A DNA stretch of 64,000 nucleotides from Corallococcus soli. GTDB lineage: Bacteria; Myxococcota; Myxococcia; Myxococcales; Myxococcaceae. Every line of letters begins with the position of its first letter. The first letter of the stretch is position 1. The DNA lies in the NCBI RefSeq assembly GCF_014930455.1, contig NZ_JAAIYO010000002.1, forward strand, positions 992,001 to 1,056,000, given 5' to 3'. The notes beneath the pieces are model-generated. The model was not told where the DNA came from. It saw nothing but the letters and a program-made list of their open reading frames with translations, and did not search any database. Positions 24,628-32,860 of the stretch are shown piece after piece. A program made the translations under genes and the position numbers.

Positions 24628-27600
24628 ATGCGCCGCTCGTTACTCGTTTGCCTCGTTCTCCTGACTTCCATGGCTTCGGCCCAGGAGAAGAAAGCACTGC
24701 GCGACGCTGACCTGGGCAAGAAGTCCACGACCACCGTGGACAAGTCCCTCGCTGGCGACATCACGCGCCCGAAGGAAGCCCAGCAGGCCGCTCCCACGCT
24801 GCAATATGATCAGTTCCGCCTGGGCGTGGAGGTGCAGGTCGCCTCCAAGCGCCGCGAACAGATCGAATCGCTGCGGAAGATCATCTCCCTGTCTCCTGAT
24901 CAGAAGGAGGCCCCCAGCCTGTTGTTCCGCCTGGGCGAGCTCTACTGGGAGGAGTCGAAGTTCTTCTTCTTCGAAGCCAACCGGAAGGACGACGAGCTCA
25001 TCGTCGCCATGAACCGCAACGACGCCGCGGCCCAGCAGAAGGCCAAGGCGGAGAAGGCGGAGTTGATGGCGAAGGTGAAGGAGAACGGCAAGTACGCCGT
25101 CGAGCAGTACACGAAGATCGTCCAGGAGTACCCGAAGTTCGAGCGCACGGACGAAGTGCTCTTCTTCCTCGGCCAGTACCTGATGGAGGACGGCCAGGAC
25201 AAGAAGGCGCTCGTCGCGTTCAAGCGCCTCATCGAGAAGCACCCCACGTCCAAGTACATCCCGGACGCGTACTTCGCCTTCGGCGAGTACTACTTCAACA
25301 ACTCCAAGGGCAAGCGCCCGGAGCTGGAGAAGGCGCTCGCGGCCTACAAGAAGGCCGCCGAGTTCCCGGAGAACCAGGTCTACGCCTTCGCCCTCTACAA
25401 GCAGGGCTGGTGCTACTTCAACATGGGCGAGTACGAGTCCGCGAAGGACAAGTACAAGACCGTGGTCCTCTACGGCGAGCTGGCGGGTGCCGCCGCGGTG
25501 GAGAAGGACGGCAAGAGCAAGGCGAAGGGTTCGCTCGTGCGTGAGGCGCGCGCCGACTACGTGCGCTCCTTCGCCCGCGAGGGTGACGTCACGCAGGCCC
25601 GCGCGGACTTCGGCAAGGTCGCCACCAATCCGGAAGACCGCTTCGCGATGATGAAGCAGCTCGCGAACCTGTACTACGGCGACGGCAAGGACCGCGAAGC
25701 GGCCATCACGTACAACGCGCTGATCAAGGAGAAGCCGCTGTCGCCGGAGTCCCCCGGCTTCCAGGGCAAGATCGTCGACTGCATCCTTCGCATGGGCAAC
25801 AAGGAGCGCACCGTGGCCCAGGTGCGCCGGCTCGTGAAGATCATGAAGGACGTGGAGTCCTCCGGCGTCATCAAGGACGACAAGGACAAGAAGGCGCTCG
25901 CGGAGGCGAAGGAGCTGTCCGAGCGCACGCTCTCCAACCTCGCCGTCACCTGGCACAACGAGGGCAAGAAGACGCGCAACGAGGAGACCTTCAAGTACGC
26001 GGACGCCGTGTACAGCGACTACCTCACGCTCTTCCCGGAGAACCCCAAGGCGTACGACCTGCGCTTCTTCTGGGCGGAGCTCCTCAACGACAACCTGCAG
26101 AACTTCGACAAGGCCGCCGCCAACTACACCCTCGTCGTCCTCCAGGACGCCAAGGTGCTGGAGGCCAAGGACGACAAGGGCAAGCCCAAGCCGGGCAAGC
26201 CGGGCAAGTGGCTGAGCAACGCCTCCTACAACGCGGTGCTCGCCTACGACGAAGTCGTCAAGTCGGCCGAGGCTCGCGGCGAGGCGAAGAGCGAGTCGGC
26301 CGGCACCGACATCACCAAGAAGATCACCATCCCCACGCTGAAGAAGTCGCTGCTGGACGCGTGCGAGCGCTACCTGAAGTACGTCCCCAAGGGCGACAAG
26401 CGCGTGGAGATCGCCTTCAAGGCGGCGAACATCTACTACCGCCACAACCACTTCGACGAAGCGGTGCTGCGCTTCAGCGAGATCGCGCTCGGCCACCCGG
26501 AGTACAAGTTCGAGGACGGCCAGCGCGCGGGTGAGATCGCCGCGAACCTCATCCTCGACTCGTACAACCTGCTGCAGGACTTCGCGAAGGTGAACGAGTG
26601 GGCGCGCCGCTTCTACGCGAACGACAAGCTCGCGGTCGGCAAGTTCCGCGACGACCTGGCGAAGCTGATTGAACAGTCGTCGTTCAAGCTGGTCAGCCAG
26701 TTGGAGGAGAAGAAGGAGTTCTCCAAGGCGGCCGAGGCGTACCTGAACTTCGTCCACGACTTCCCGCAGACGGAGATCGCGGACCTGGCGCTCTACAACG
26801 CGTCCGTCGACTATTACAAGGCGAAGAGCCTGGACAAGGCCATCGAGGTCCGCAAGCGCCTGTTCGCGGAGTACCCCCGGTCCAAGTACGTGCCGGACTC
26901 CATCTACGCGAACGCGGAGGCGCTGGAGGCCATCGGTGACTTCGAGGAAGCGGCCTCCACCTACGAGCTCTACGTGCGCGGCTACGAGCGCAGCCTGAGC
27001 GAGAAGGGCGGGGCCCCCGCCGCGAAGGCGAAGGCCAGGGCGAAGGCGAAGGCCAAGGCGAAGCAGGCCGCCAACGACTCCCCCGCGAAGCCCGCGGTGG
27101 TGCAGAAGTGGGACGAGTCCAAGGCGCAGATCGCCCTGTTCAACGCGTCCACCTACCGCGAGGGCCTGGGCCAGCTGAAGCAGGCGCTGAAGAACCGCGA
27201 GTACTACCTGGAGCTGTGGCCCAAGTCGAAGGACGCCGAAGGGGTGTTCCTCTCCATCGTGGACCTGCACGTGAAGCAGGGCGCGTACATGAAGGCCATC
27301 AAGCTGCTGGAGGAGTACGAGCGCGACAACATGCGCTCGTCCAGCAAGTTCCTCAACGCGGAAGGCCGCATCGTCGCCATCTACGAGAAGATGAAGAAGC
27401 CGCGCGACGTGTCGCGCATGAACAAGCGCATCTACGAGTACTTCGATCAGCTGGGCCGCAACCAGAAGGCCGCGCTGGAGAAGCCCGCCCTGGCCGCCGC
27501 CGCGCAGGCGAACCTGCTCGCCATCGAGCCGGACTGGGTGGAGTACCGGCGCCTGAAGCTGTACTGGGGCGTGCCGCCGTCGCCGGAGCGCTTCAAGGGC

Positions 27601-28218
27601 TCGCTGGCCGACAAGGGCCGCGCGCTGGAGGTCGTCCAGAAGAAGTACGTGCAGACGGTGGCCCTGGGCGCCCCGGAGCCGGCCATCTGCGCGCTGCAGC
27701 GCATTGGCCTGGCGTACGACCACATGGCGGAGATCGTGGTGAACGCGCCCATGCCGCGCGGCCTGGACGAGGAGTCGCAGCAGGCCCTGCGCGACGAGTT
27801 CTCCAACCAGGCGCAGCCGCTCAAGGACAAGGCCACCGAGGCCTTCTCCAGCGCGGTCGCCAAGAGCCGCGAGCTGGGCGTGTTCAACGACTGCGCCGCG
27901 GCGAGCCTCAAGATCCTCCGCACCACGTACGCGCCGGACAAGTACCCGGAGGTCCTGGAGGAGAAGCTGGCGCTCAAGCACAAGGAGTTCGTGCTCGCGG
28001 GTGACATGCTCGCCGCCGTGCAGGACATCCCGCCCCCCACGGCGAAGCCCGAGCCGGAGAAGCTGGCCAAGAGCGAGGCGCTCAACGAGGACCTGTCGAC
28101 GCTCACCAACCAGCTGCGTCAGCAGACCGAGTCCGAAATCGCCAAGCCCGCCGCGTCCAAGGACGGCAGCGCGCCCAAGAAGACCGTTGATGATCAGGAG
28201 CCGGAGGACTTCCTCTAA
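24628..28218 (+). CDS. gltD: Gliding motility TPR protein GltD/AgmU (1,196 aa)
   Basis: Homologue of AgmU, a periplasmic TPR protein of the M. xanthus focal-adhesion/helical-rotor motility complex. The signal peptide MRRSLLVCLVLLTSMASAQ is clear from ATG 24628, which has TAGGA upstream. The rest consists of many TPR-like helical pairs (YWEESKFFFFEANRK, FGEYYFNNSKGK, KQGWCYFNMGEYESA). A Lys/Ala-rich linker lies at about residues 795-815, and the C-terminus ends PEDFL. Length is close to the M. xanthus protein (about 1,200 aa). The first gene of the operon, it overlaps gltE by one base (TAATG). Confidence 0.9.
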   Translation: MRRSLLVCLVLLTSMASAQEKKALRDADLGKKSTTTVDKSLAGDITRPKEAQQAAPTLQYDQFRLGVEVQVASKRREQIESLRKIISLSPDQKEAPSLLFRLGELYWEESKFFFFEANRKDDELIVAMNRNDAAAQQKAKAEKAELMAKVKENGKYAVEQYTKIVQEYPKFERTDEVLFFLGQYLMEDGQDKKALVAFKRLIEKHPTSKYIPDAYFAFGEYYFNNSKGKRPELEKALAAYKKAAEFPENQVYAFALYKQGWCYFNMGEYESAKDKYKTVVLYGELAGAAAVEKDGKSKAKGSLVREARADYVRSFAREGDVTQARADFGKVATNPEDRFAMMKQLANLYYGDGKDREAAITYNALIKEKPLSPESPGFQGKIVDCILRMGNKERTVAQVRRLVKIMKDVESSGVIKDDKDKKALAEAKELSERTLSNLAVTWHNEGKKTRNEETFKYADAVYSDYLTLFPENPKAYDLRFFWAELLNDNLQNFDKAAANYTLVVLQDAKVLEAKDDKGKPKPGKPGKWLSNASYNAVLAYDEVVKSAEARGEAKSESAGTDITKKITIPTLKKSLLDACERYLKYVPKGDKRVEIAFKAANIYYRHNHFDEAVLRFSEIALGHPEYKFEDGQRAGEIAANLILDSYNLLQDFAKVNEWARRFYANDKLAVGKFRDDLAKLIEQSSFKLVSQLEEKKEFSKAAEAYLNFVHDFPQTEIADLALYNASVDYYKAKSLDKAIEVRKRLFAEYPRSKYVPDSIYANAEALEAIGDFEEAASTYELYVRGYERSLSEKGGAPAAKAKARAKAKAKAKQAANDSPAKPAVVQKWDESKAQIALFNASTYREGLGQLKQALKNREYYLELWPKSKDAEGVFLSIVDLHVKQGAYMKAIKLLEEYERDNMRSSSKFLNAEGRIVAIYEKMKKPRDVSRMNKRIYEYFDQLGRNQKAALEKPALAAAAQANLLAIEPDWVEYRRLKLYWGVPPSPERFKGSLADKGRALEVVQKKYVQTVALGAPEPAICALQRIGLAYDHMAEIVVNAPMPRGLDEESQQALRDEFSNQAQPLKDKATEAFSSAVAKSRELGVFNDCAAASLKILRTTYAPDKYPEVLEEKLALKHKEFVLAGDMLAAVQDIPPPTAKPEPEKLAKSEALNEDLSTLTNQLRQQTESEIAKPAASKDGSAPKKTVDDQEPEDFL

Positions 28219-29657
28219 TGAATCGCACGCACCCGTTCCGCCCCGCCCTCCTGCTGGCCTCGCTGGCCCTCACCGCCGTCGGTTGTTCCTCCTCCCAGCC
28301 GGCCGTGAAGCCGGCGGTGGACAAGCCCTCCGCCGCGCCCACCGGGCCGGTGTCCATCTCCAACCGCGCCATGCTGCTGTTCGATGACGCGGTGAAGTCC
28401 TTCGACGCGCAGAAGAAGGCCAAGGCGTTCGACTACCCGTCGCTGGAGCGCAAGTTCAGGGCCGCGGTGGAAGCGGACCAGAACCTGGCGGAGGCCGAGT
28501 ACAACCTGGGCGTCATCGCCGAGCGCATGGGCAAGCCGGAGGAGGCGAAGGCCCGCTACCAGGCGGCGCTCACCAAGAAGCCGTCCCTGCGGCAGGCGTC
28601 GGACAACCTGGCCATCATGCGCCAGAACTCCGGCGACGTGGCCGGCGCGGTGGCGCTCTACCAGGACGTGCTCACGCGCTACCCGGACGACGCCGGCTCG
28701 CGCGCCCGTCTGGCGGAGATCTACCGGCAGAACAACGACCACGACAAGGCGATGGAGCTGTCGCGCGCCGCGCTCATGCGCGACCCGCAGAACACCAACG
28801 CCCTGAAGGTGATGATCCGCAGCTACCTGGAGCGCAAGCAGCTGGCCATGGCGAAGCTCGTCGCGCTGCGCGCGGTGAAGCTGGACGCCACGGATCCGGA
28901 GCTGCACCACGCCGTGGGCCTCATCCTCCAGCGGGAGGGGGACAACGCGGGCGCGCGCGTGCAGTTCAAGAGCGCGCTCGAGGCGAAGGCGGACTACGTG
29001 CCGTCGCACGTGGCGCTGGCGCAGCTGGCGCTGGACGCGGAGGACTTCCCCGGCGCGGAGGAGCACCTGCGCCGCATCCTGCAGTCGGATGGCAAGAACG
29101 CCGCCGCGCACGTGGACCTGGGCATCGCGCTCAAGGGCCAGGGCCAGTACGACAAGGCCATGCAGGAGTACGACGAGGCGGAGAAGCTCAACCCGGACCT
29201 GGGCGCCACGTACCTCAACCGCGGCATCATCCTGCACAAGGTGAAGGACGCCCCGGAGCGCGCGGTGGAGCTGTACCGCAAGTACGTCGCCCTGGCGGGC
29301 GGCGAGGTCGCGCTCAACGCCGAAGCCCCCGTCTTCGGCCTGCTGCGCGAAGCGGAGAGCATCGTGCAGGCCAAGCGCGAGGCGAAGGCCGCCGAGGAGC
29401 AGGCCAAGCAGATGGAGGCGCTCCAGGCCCAGCAGCAGGCCGCGATGAAGGCGGAGGAGGCCAGACAGAAGGGCCAGCCCGCGCCCAACGCCGCGACGCC
29501 CGTGTCCGGTGACGGCACCGCGCCCAAGGCCACCCCGGCCGCCGCCACCGGCAACCAGCCGGCCGCGGCCACCCCGGCGGGAGGCACGCCAGCCGCGCCT
29601 GCCCAGAAGAATGCAGCCCCGGTGGACGCGGACGAGCCCACCGACGACCTGCTGTGA
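28218..29657 (+). CDS. gltE: Gliding motility TPR lipoprotein GltE/AglT (479 aa)
   Basis: The signal sequence ends LTAVGC (Cys23), predicting lipidation. Residues about 80-370 are consecutive TPR units (LAEAEYNLGVIAERMGKPEEAKARYQAAL style). The last 100 residues are Gln/Ala/Pro-rich, low-complexity and probably disordered, ending TDDLL. In M. xanthus this lipoprotein is part of the periplasmic/outer-membrane side of the Glt machine. Its ATG shares a base with the gltD stop. Order and size match the M. xanthus locus. Confidence 0.9.
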   Translation: MNRTHPFRPALLLASLALTAVGCSSSQPAVKPAVDKPSAAPTGPVSISNRAMLLFDDAVKSFDAQKKAKAFDYPSLERKFRAAVEADQNLAEAEYNLGVIAERMGKPEEAKARYQAALTKKPSLRQASDNLAIMRQNSGDVAGAVALYQDVLTRYPDDAGSRARLAEIYRQNNDHDKAMELSRAALMRDPQNTNALKVMIRSYLERKQLAMAKLVALRAVKLDATDPELHHAVGLILQREGDNAGARVQFKSALEAKADYVPSHVALAQLALDAEDFPGAEEHLRRILQSDGKNAAAHVDLGIALKGQGQYDKAMQEYDEAEKLNPDLGATYLNRGIILHKVKDAPERAVELYRKYVALAGGEVALNAEAPVFGLLREAESIVQAKREAKAAEEQAKQMEALQAQQQAAMKAEEARQKGQPAPNAATPVSGDGTAPKATPAAATGNQPAAATPAGGTPAAPAQKNAAPVDADEPTDDLL

Positions 29658-29669
29658 TGTGGGAGAAGC

Positions 29670-29743
29670 CCGCCAGTGGCTTCACGCTGGCGGTGCGGCT
29701 CGGGATGATGCGAACCTTGTGAGCCCCCGGCATTTCGCGGGGG
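29670..29743 (+). promoter_or_regulatory. Two small hairpins in the gltE-gltF gap
   Basis: CCGCCAG/CTGGCGG (29670-29676 with 29687-29693) and CCCCCG/CGGGGG (29724-29729 with 29738-29743, followed by TTG). Either could pause or partly terminate transcription, or protect message ends, between gltE and gltF. Confidence 0.4.
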
Positions 29744-29793
29744 TTGCCGTGCGGAACAAGTGGGCCCGGGAAGGGGCTCCTCGTGGAGGCAGG

Positions 29794-30057
29794 ATGCGGA
29801 AGTGGCTGATGCTGTGCGTGACGCTGTCGGTGGCTCCGGCCTTCGCCCAGGATGAGGGTGGGGACAAGGCGGGCGGTGGTGGCGCCAAGATGCAGAAGAC
29901 GTCCACGGTCGACTTCGAGGACGACACCATCGAAGGCGACCTCACGAAGCCGGATGGTGAGTACGTCGAGGCTCGCAAGTCCGTGAAGCACTCGAACCTC
30001 ATCCGCATCCGCGAGGACTTCGAGGACAAGGTCATGCAGTCCGTGGGTGAGCTGTAA
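29794..30057 (+). CDS. gltF: Small secreted motility protein GltF/CglF (87 aa)
   Basis: Short protein with a clear signal peptide (MRKWLMLCVTLSVAPAFA) and an acidic/polar mature part of about 69 residues (MQKTSTVDFEDDTIEGDLTKP) with no cysteine. ATG 29794 follows GGAGG at good spacing; the longer upstream frame is not used. Position between the AglT-like and PglI-like genes and its size match cglF/gltF of M. xanthus, where loss of the protein blocks gliding and can be rescued by contact with other cells. Exact function unknown. Confidence 0.85.
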   Translation: MRKWLMLCVTLSVAPAFAQDEGGDKAGGGGAKMQKTSTVDFEDDTIEGDLTKPDGEYVEARKSVKHSNLIRIREDFEDKVMQSVGEL

Positions 30058-30136
30058 TTCCTCACGAATTGCCGGCGGGAACCTTCCGCCAGAGCCGTTG
30101 TCCAACGAGCGCGTAAGCGAACCGGGAGCCCCCTTC

Positions 30137-32095
30137 ATGGCCGTACCCCTGACACTCAAGGTCTTCAAGGGCGACACGCTGGTCGCCACCAAGGACTACG
30201 AGCGCGACATCATCAAGATTGGTCGTCTCTCCTCCGCGCACCTGTGCCTGGAGGACGACAAGGTCAGCCGCATCCACTCCGTCATCGAAGTGGCCGGCGA
30301 CGGCTCCATGTCCATCATCGACATGGGCAGCGTCGAAGGCACCTACGTCAACGGCAAGCGCGTCAACAAGGGGCAGGTCTCCTTCGGTGACGAGGTCCGC
30401 GTGGGTGGCACCACCATCCGCCTGGAGAACCCGGCCGCCGTCGCCGCGGTGAACCTGGCCGCCGCCGTCGCCCAGGCGGACGCGCCCACCGACAAGAACG
30501 CCACCGTGGCCCCCGTGGCTCCCGCCGCCGCCATCGCGCAGGCCGTGGCCGCGCCGGTCGCCGCCCCCGTGGCGGCTCCCGTCGCCGCGCCGCCGGCGCC
30601 CGCCGCCGCGATGGATGCGTCGGTCGCGCCCACGCAGAAGAACAAGGTCGTGGCGCCCGCCGCCCCCGCGCGGGAAGAGTCCGCGGCGGAGGAAGAAGAA
30701 GAGGCGCCGCGCGTGCGCACCGTGCGCCGCACCAAGTCCAACGGCCCGCAGGGCGTGTCGCTGCGCCTGCTCTGGGGCGACCAGCGCGTGGGCGAGTTCT
30801 TCGTGCCTCCGGGCAAGAAGAAGGGCTTCACGGTGGGCAGCGCCAAGGACGTGGACTTCGTGATGGGCGACGCCAAGCTGGGCGGCCCGTCCTTCGAGGT
30901 GCTGCGCACCGACGGCCAGTCCTTCACCGTGCGCTTCGCGCGCAAGATGAAGGGCGAGCTGACCCGCAAGGGCGAGACGCTCGACCTGGAAGCGGTGATG
31001 GAGTCCGGCAAGGCCAGCAGCGATGGCGACGCCTACGCGCTGACGCTGGAGGCGGACGACTTCTTCTGGGTGGACCTGGGCGGCGTCACCCTGGAGGCGC
31101 AGTTCCAGGCGGTGCCCAAGCGCGTGGTCGTGCCGCTGGGCGAGAACCTGGACTACACGGCGCTCAACATCTTCCTGGTGATGTTCTTCATCGCCACCGC
31201 GTTCGTCATCCACTCGATGAACAGCAGCGGGGAAGGGGATGAGTACGCGGACGAGCTCGCGGGGAACGACGCGCGCATCGCGAAGCTCATCATCAAGGCG
31301 CCCGAGACCCAGAAGAACAAGTTCCTGGAGAAGCTGAACCAGCAGAAGGAGAAGAAGTCGGGCGAGATGGCCCAGAAGTCCCGCGGCGACGAAGGCCAGA
31401 TGGGCAAGAAGGACGCGCCCAAGGCCAACAACCGCACCGCGCCCAAGGGCGACCCGAACAAGAAGGACGAGGCGCGCGCCCTCACCGCGAAGATCTTCGG
31501 CGGTGGCAAGGGCGGCATCTCCACCATCTTCGGCAAGGCGGGCCTGGGCGGCGAGCTCAAGAGCGCCATGGGCAACATGTTCGGCGCGAAGGCGGGCGAC
31601 GCGGGCGGCTTCGGCGGCCTGGGGCTGCGCGGCAGCGGCGGTGGTGGCGGCGGCACCGGTGACAGCATCGGCATCGGCGGCATCGGCACCAAGGGCCGTG
31701 GCGGCGGCAGCGGCAGCTACGGCACCGGCGTGGGCACGCTCGGCGGCAAGCAGAGCGTGGACGTGGGCATCACGTCCTCGGACCCGGAGGTCATGGGCTC
31801 GCTGGACAAGGAGCTCATCCGCCAGGTCATCCAGCGCAACCGCGGGCAGATCCGCTACTGCTACGAGAGCCTGCTCAACCGCTTCCCGAAGCTGGGCGGC
31901 AAGGTCTCCGTGAAGTTCATCATCAGCGCCACGGGCTCGGTGGCCACGTCCAACGTCGCGCAGTCCACGGCGGGCAACTCGGACCTGGAGACCTGCGTGG
32001 CAGGCCGCGTGCGCACCTGGAAGTTCCCGGAGCCCAAGGGTGGCGGCTCCGTGATCGTGACGTACCCGTTCATCTTCAAGCAGGCCGGCGACTAG
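30137..32095 (+). CDS. gltG: Gliding motility protein GltG/PglI: FHA, membrane helix, TonB-like end (652 aa)
   Basis: Inner-membrane protein linking cytoplasmic signals to the periplasm. FHA domain at about residues 20-95 (IIKIGRLSSAHLCLEDDKVSRIH, GSVEGTYVNG), a Pro/Ala-Val repeat linker, a second beta-rich cytoplasmic domain (about 210-330), one membrane helix (about 344-362) and a Gly-rich periplasmic stretch. The last 93 residues form the AgmX/PglI C-terminal domain (NRGQIRYCYESLLNRFPKLGG, TWKFPEPKGG), which resembles TonB. Start ATG 30137 begins the FHA fold directly. Fits M. xanthus GltG. Confidence 0.92.
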   Translation: MAVPLTLKVFKGDTLVATKDYERDIIKIGRLSSAHLCLEDDKVSRIHSVIEVAGDGSMSIIDMGSVEGTYVNGKRVNKGQVSFGDEVRVGGTTIRLENPAAVAAVNLAAAVAQADAPTDKNATVAPVAPAAAIAQAVAAPVAAPVAAPVAAPPAPAAAMDASVAPTQKNKVVAPAAPAREESAAEEEEEAPRVRTVRRTKSNGPQGVSLRLLWGDQRVGEFFVPPGKKKGFTVGSAKDVDFVMGDAKLGGPSFEVLRTDGQSFTVRFARKMKGELTRKGETLDLEAVMESGKASSDGDAYALTLEADDFFWVDLGGVTLEAQFQAVPKRVVVPLGENLDYTALNIFLVMFFIATAFVIHSMNSSGEGDEYADELAGNDARIAKLIIKAPETQKNKFLEKLNQQKEKKSGEMAQKSRGDEGQMGKKDAPKANNRTAPKGDPNKKDEARALTAKIFGGGKGGISTIFGKAGLGGELKSAMGNMFGAKAGDAGGFGGLGLRGSGGGGGGTGDSIGIGGIGTKGRGGGSGSYGTGVGTLGGKQSVDVGITSSDPEVMGSLDKELIRQVIQRNRGQIRYCYESLLNRFPKLGGKVSVKFIISATGSVATSNVAQSTAGNSDLETCVAGRVRTWKFPEPKGGGSVIVTYPFIFKQAGD

Positions 32096-32123
32096 CCTAG
32101 ACTCCACTTCAACCGTGTCCCAC

Positions 32124-32158
32124 GCGGGCGGCCCTGGCGACAGGGCTGCCCGCTTCTT
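32124..32158 (+). terminator. GNRA-capped hairpin between gltG and gltH
   Basis: A 13-pair stem (GCGGGCGGCCCTG with CAGGGCTGCCCGC, one G-U pair) closed by the tetraloop GCGA and followed by TTCTT. It looks like an intrinsic terminator in the middle of the operon, so it may be a partial terminator that sets relative expression. Confidence 0.55.
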
Positions 32159-32209
32159 CACTTCCTGCTCCCGTCCCCGCGGGAGTCCTGCCCCCCCAGG
32201 CTGCCTTCC

Positions 32210-32848
32210 ATGCAGAAAGTCCTTGCTCCTCTCGCCCTGTGCGCCGCCTTCCTCCTCCCCGGTGTGGCGGCCGCCCAGGAGACCCCCAGCGCCGGTTCCG
32301 CCGCGGGGGATCGGCCCGCGGTGACCTTCGACGAGGTCGAGCGCGGTGTGTACTTCGCGGTGTACGGCGGCCCGTCGTGGATCGCCAACCCCCCCGCGTC
32401 GCAGGGGCCCCGGCCCTTCTCGTCCGGGCAGATGGCCCAGGTGGAATTGGGCATCGACCTGGGGGAGCGCCTGTCCCTGGGCGTCTTCTTCATGGGCTCC
32501 GCGAACACGGCGGGGGCCGAGTACATCGGCTACTCGCAGGGCGCGGCCTCCGGTGACTTCACCATGCTGGTGCCGGGCGCCGTCCTGCGCGCCCGCCTGG
32601 TGGGCTTCGCCGACAGCCAGGAGGTCAAGCGCACCTGGATCTACGCCCGCGCCGGCGCGGGGTACGCGATGTTCTCCCCCAAGAAGCTCCTCCCGGATTC
32701 CGACATTCTTGTGTTTGCCGGGCCCGGAGTGGAGTACTACACGCGGCTGCGCCACTTCTCGGTGGGGCTGGAGGTCACGGGGAACTACCTCGCCTCCAAG
32801 GGCGCCTTCGGGTTCGCGATCGCGCCCAACATTCGCTACGCGTTCTAG
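32210..32848 (+). CDS. gltH: Outer-membrane motility protein GltH/CglE (212 aa)
   Basis: Signal peptide MQKVLAPLALCAAFLLPGVAAAQ followed by about 190 residues of alternating hydrophobic beta strands with Gly and aromatic residues (YFAVYGGPSWIANPP; MAQVELGIDLGERLSLGVFF; GVEYYTRLRHFSVGLEVTGNYLA). It ends IRYAF, with the C-terminal aromatic typical of beta-barrel proteins. Position and type match CglE/GltH, an outer-membrane component of the Glt machine that can be transferred between M. xanthus cells. It is 12 bases upstream of the next TPR gene. Confidence 0.87.
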   Translation: MQKVLAPLALCAAFLLPGVAAAQETPSAGSAAGDRPAVTFDEVERGVYFAVYGGPSWIANPPASQGPRPFSSGQMAQVELGIDLGERLSLGVFFMGSANTAGAEYIGYSQGAASGDFTMLVPGAVLRARLVGFADSQEVKRTWIYARAGAGYAMFSPKKLLPDSDILVFAGPGVEYYTRLRHFSVGLEVTGNYLASKGAFGFAIAPNIRYAF

Positions 32849-32860
32849 CGGGAGATTCAC

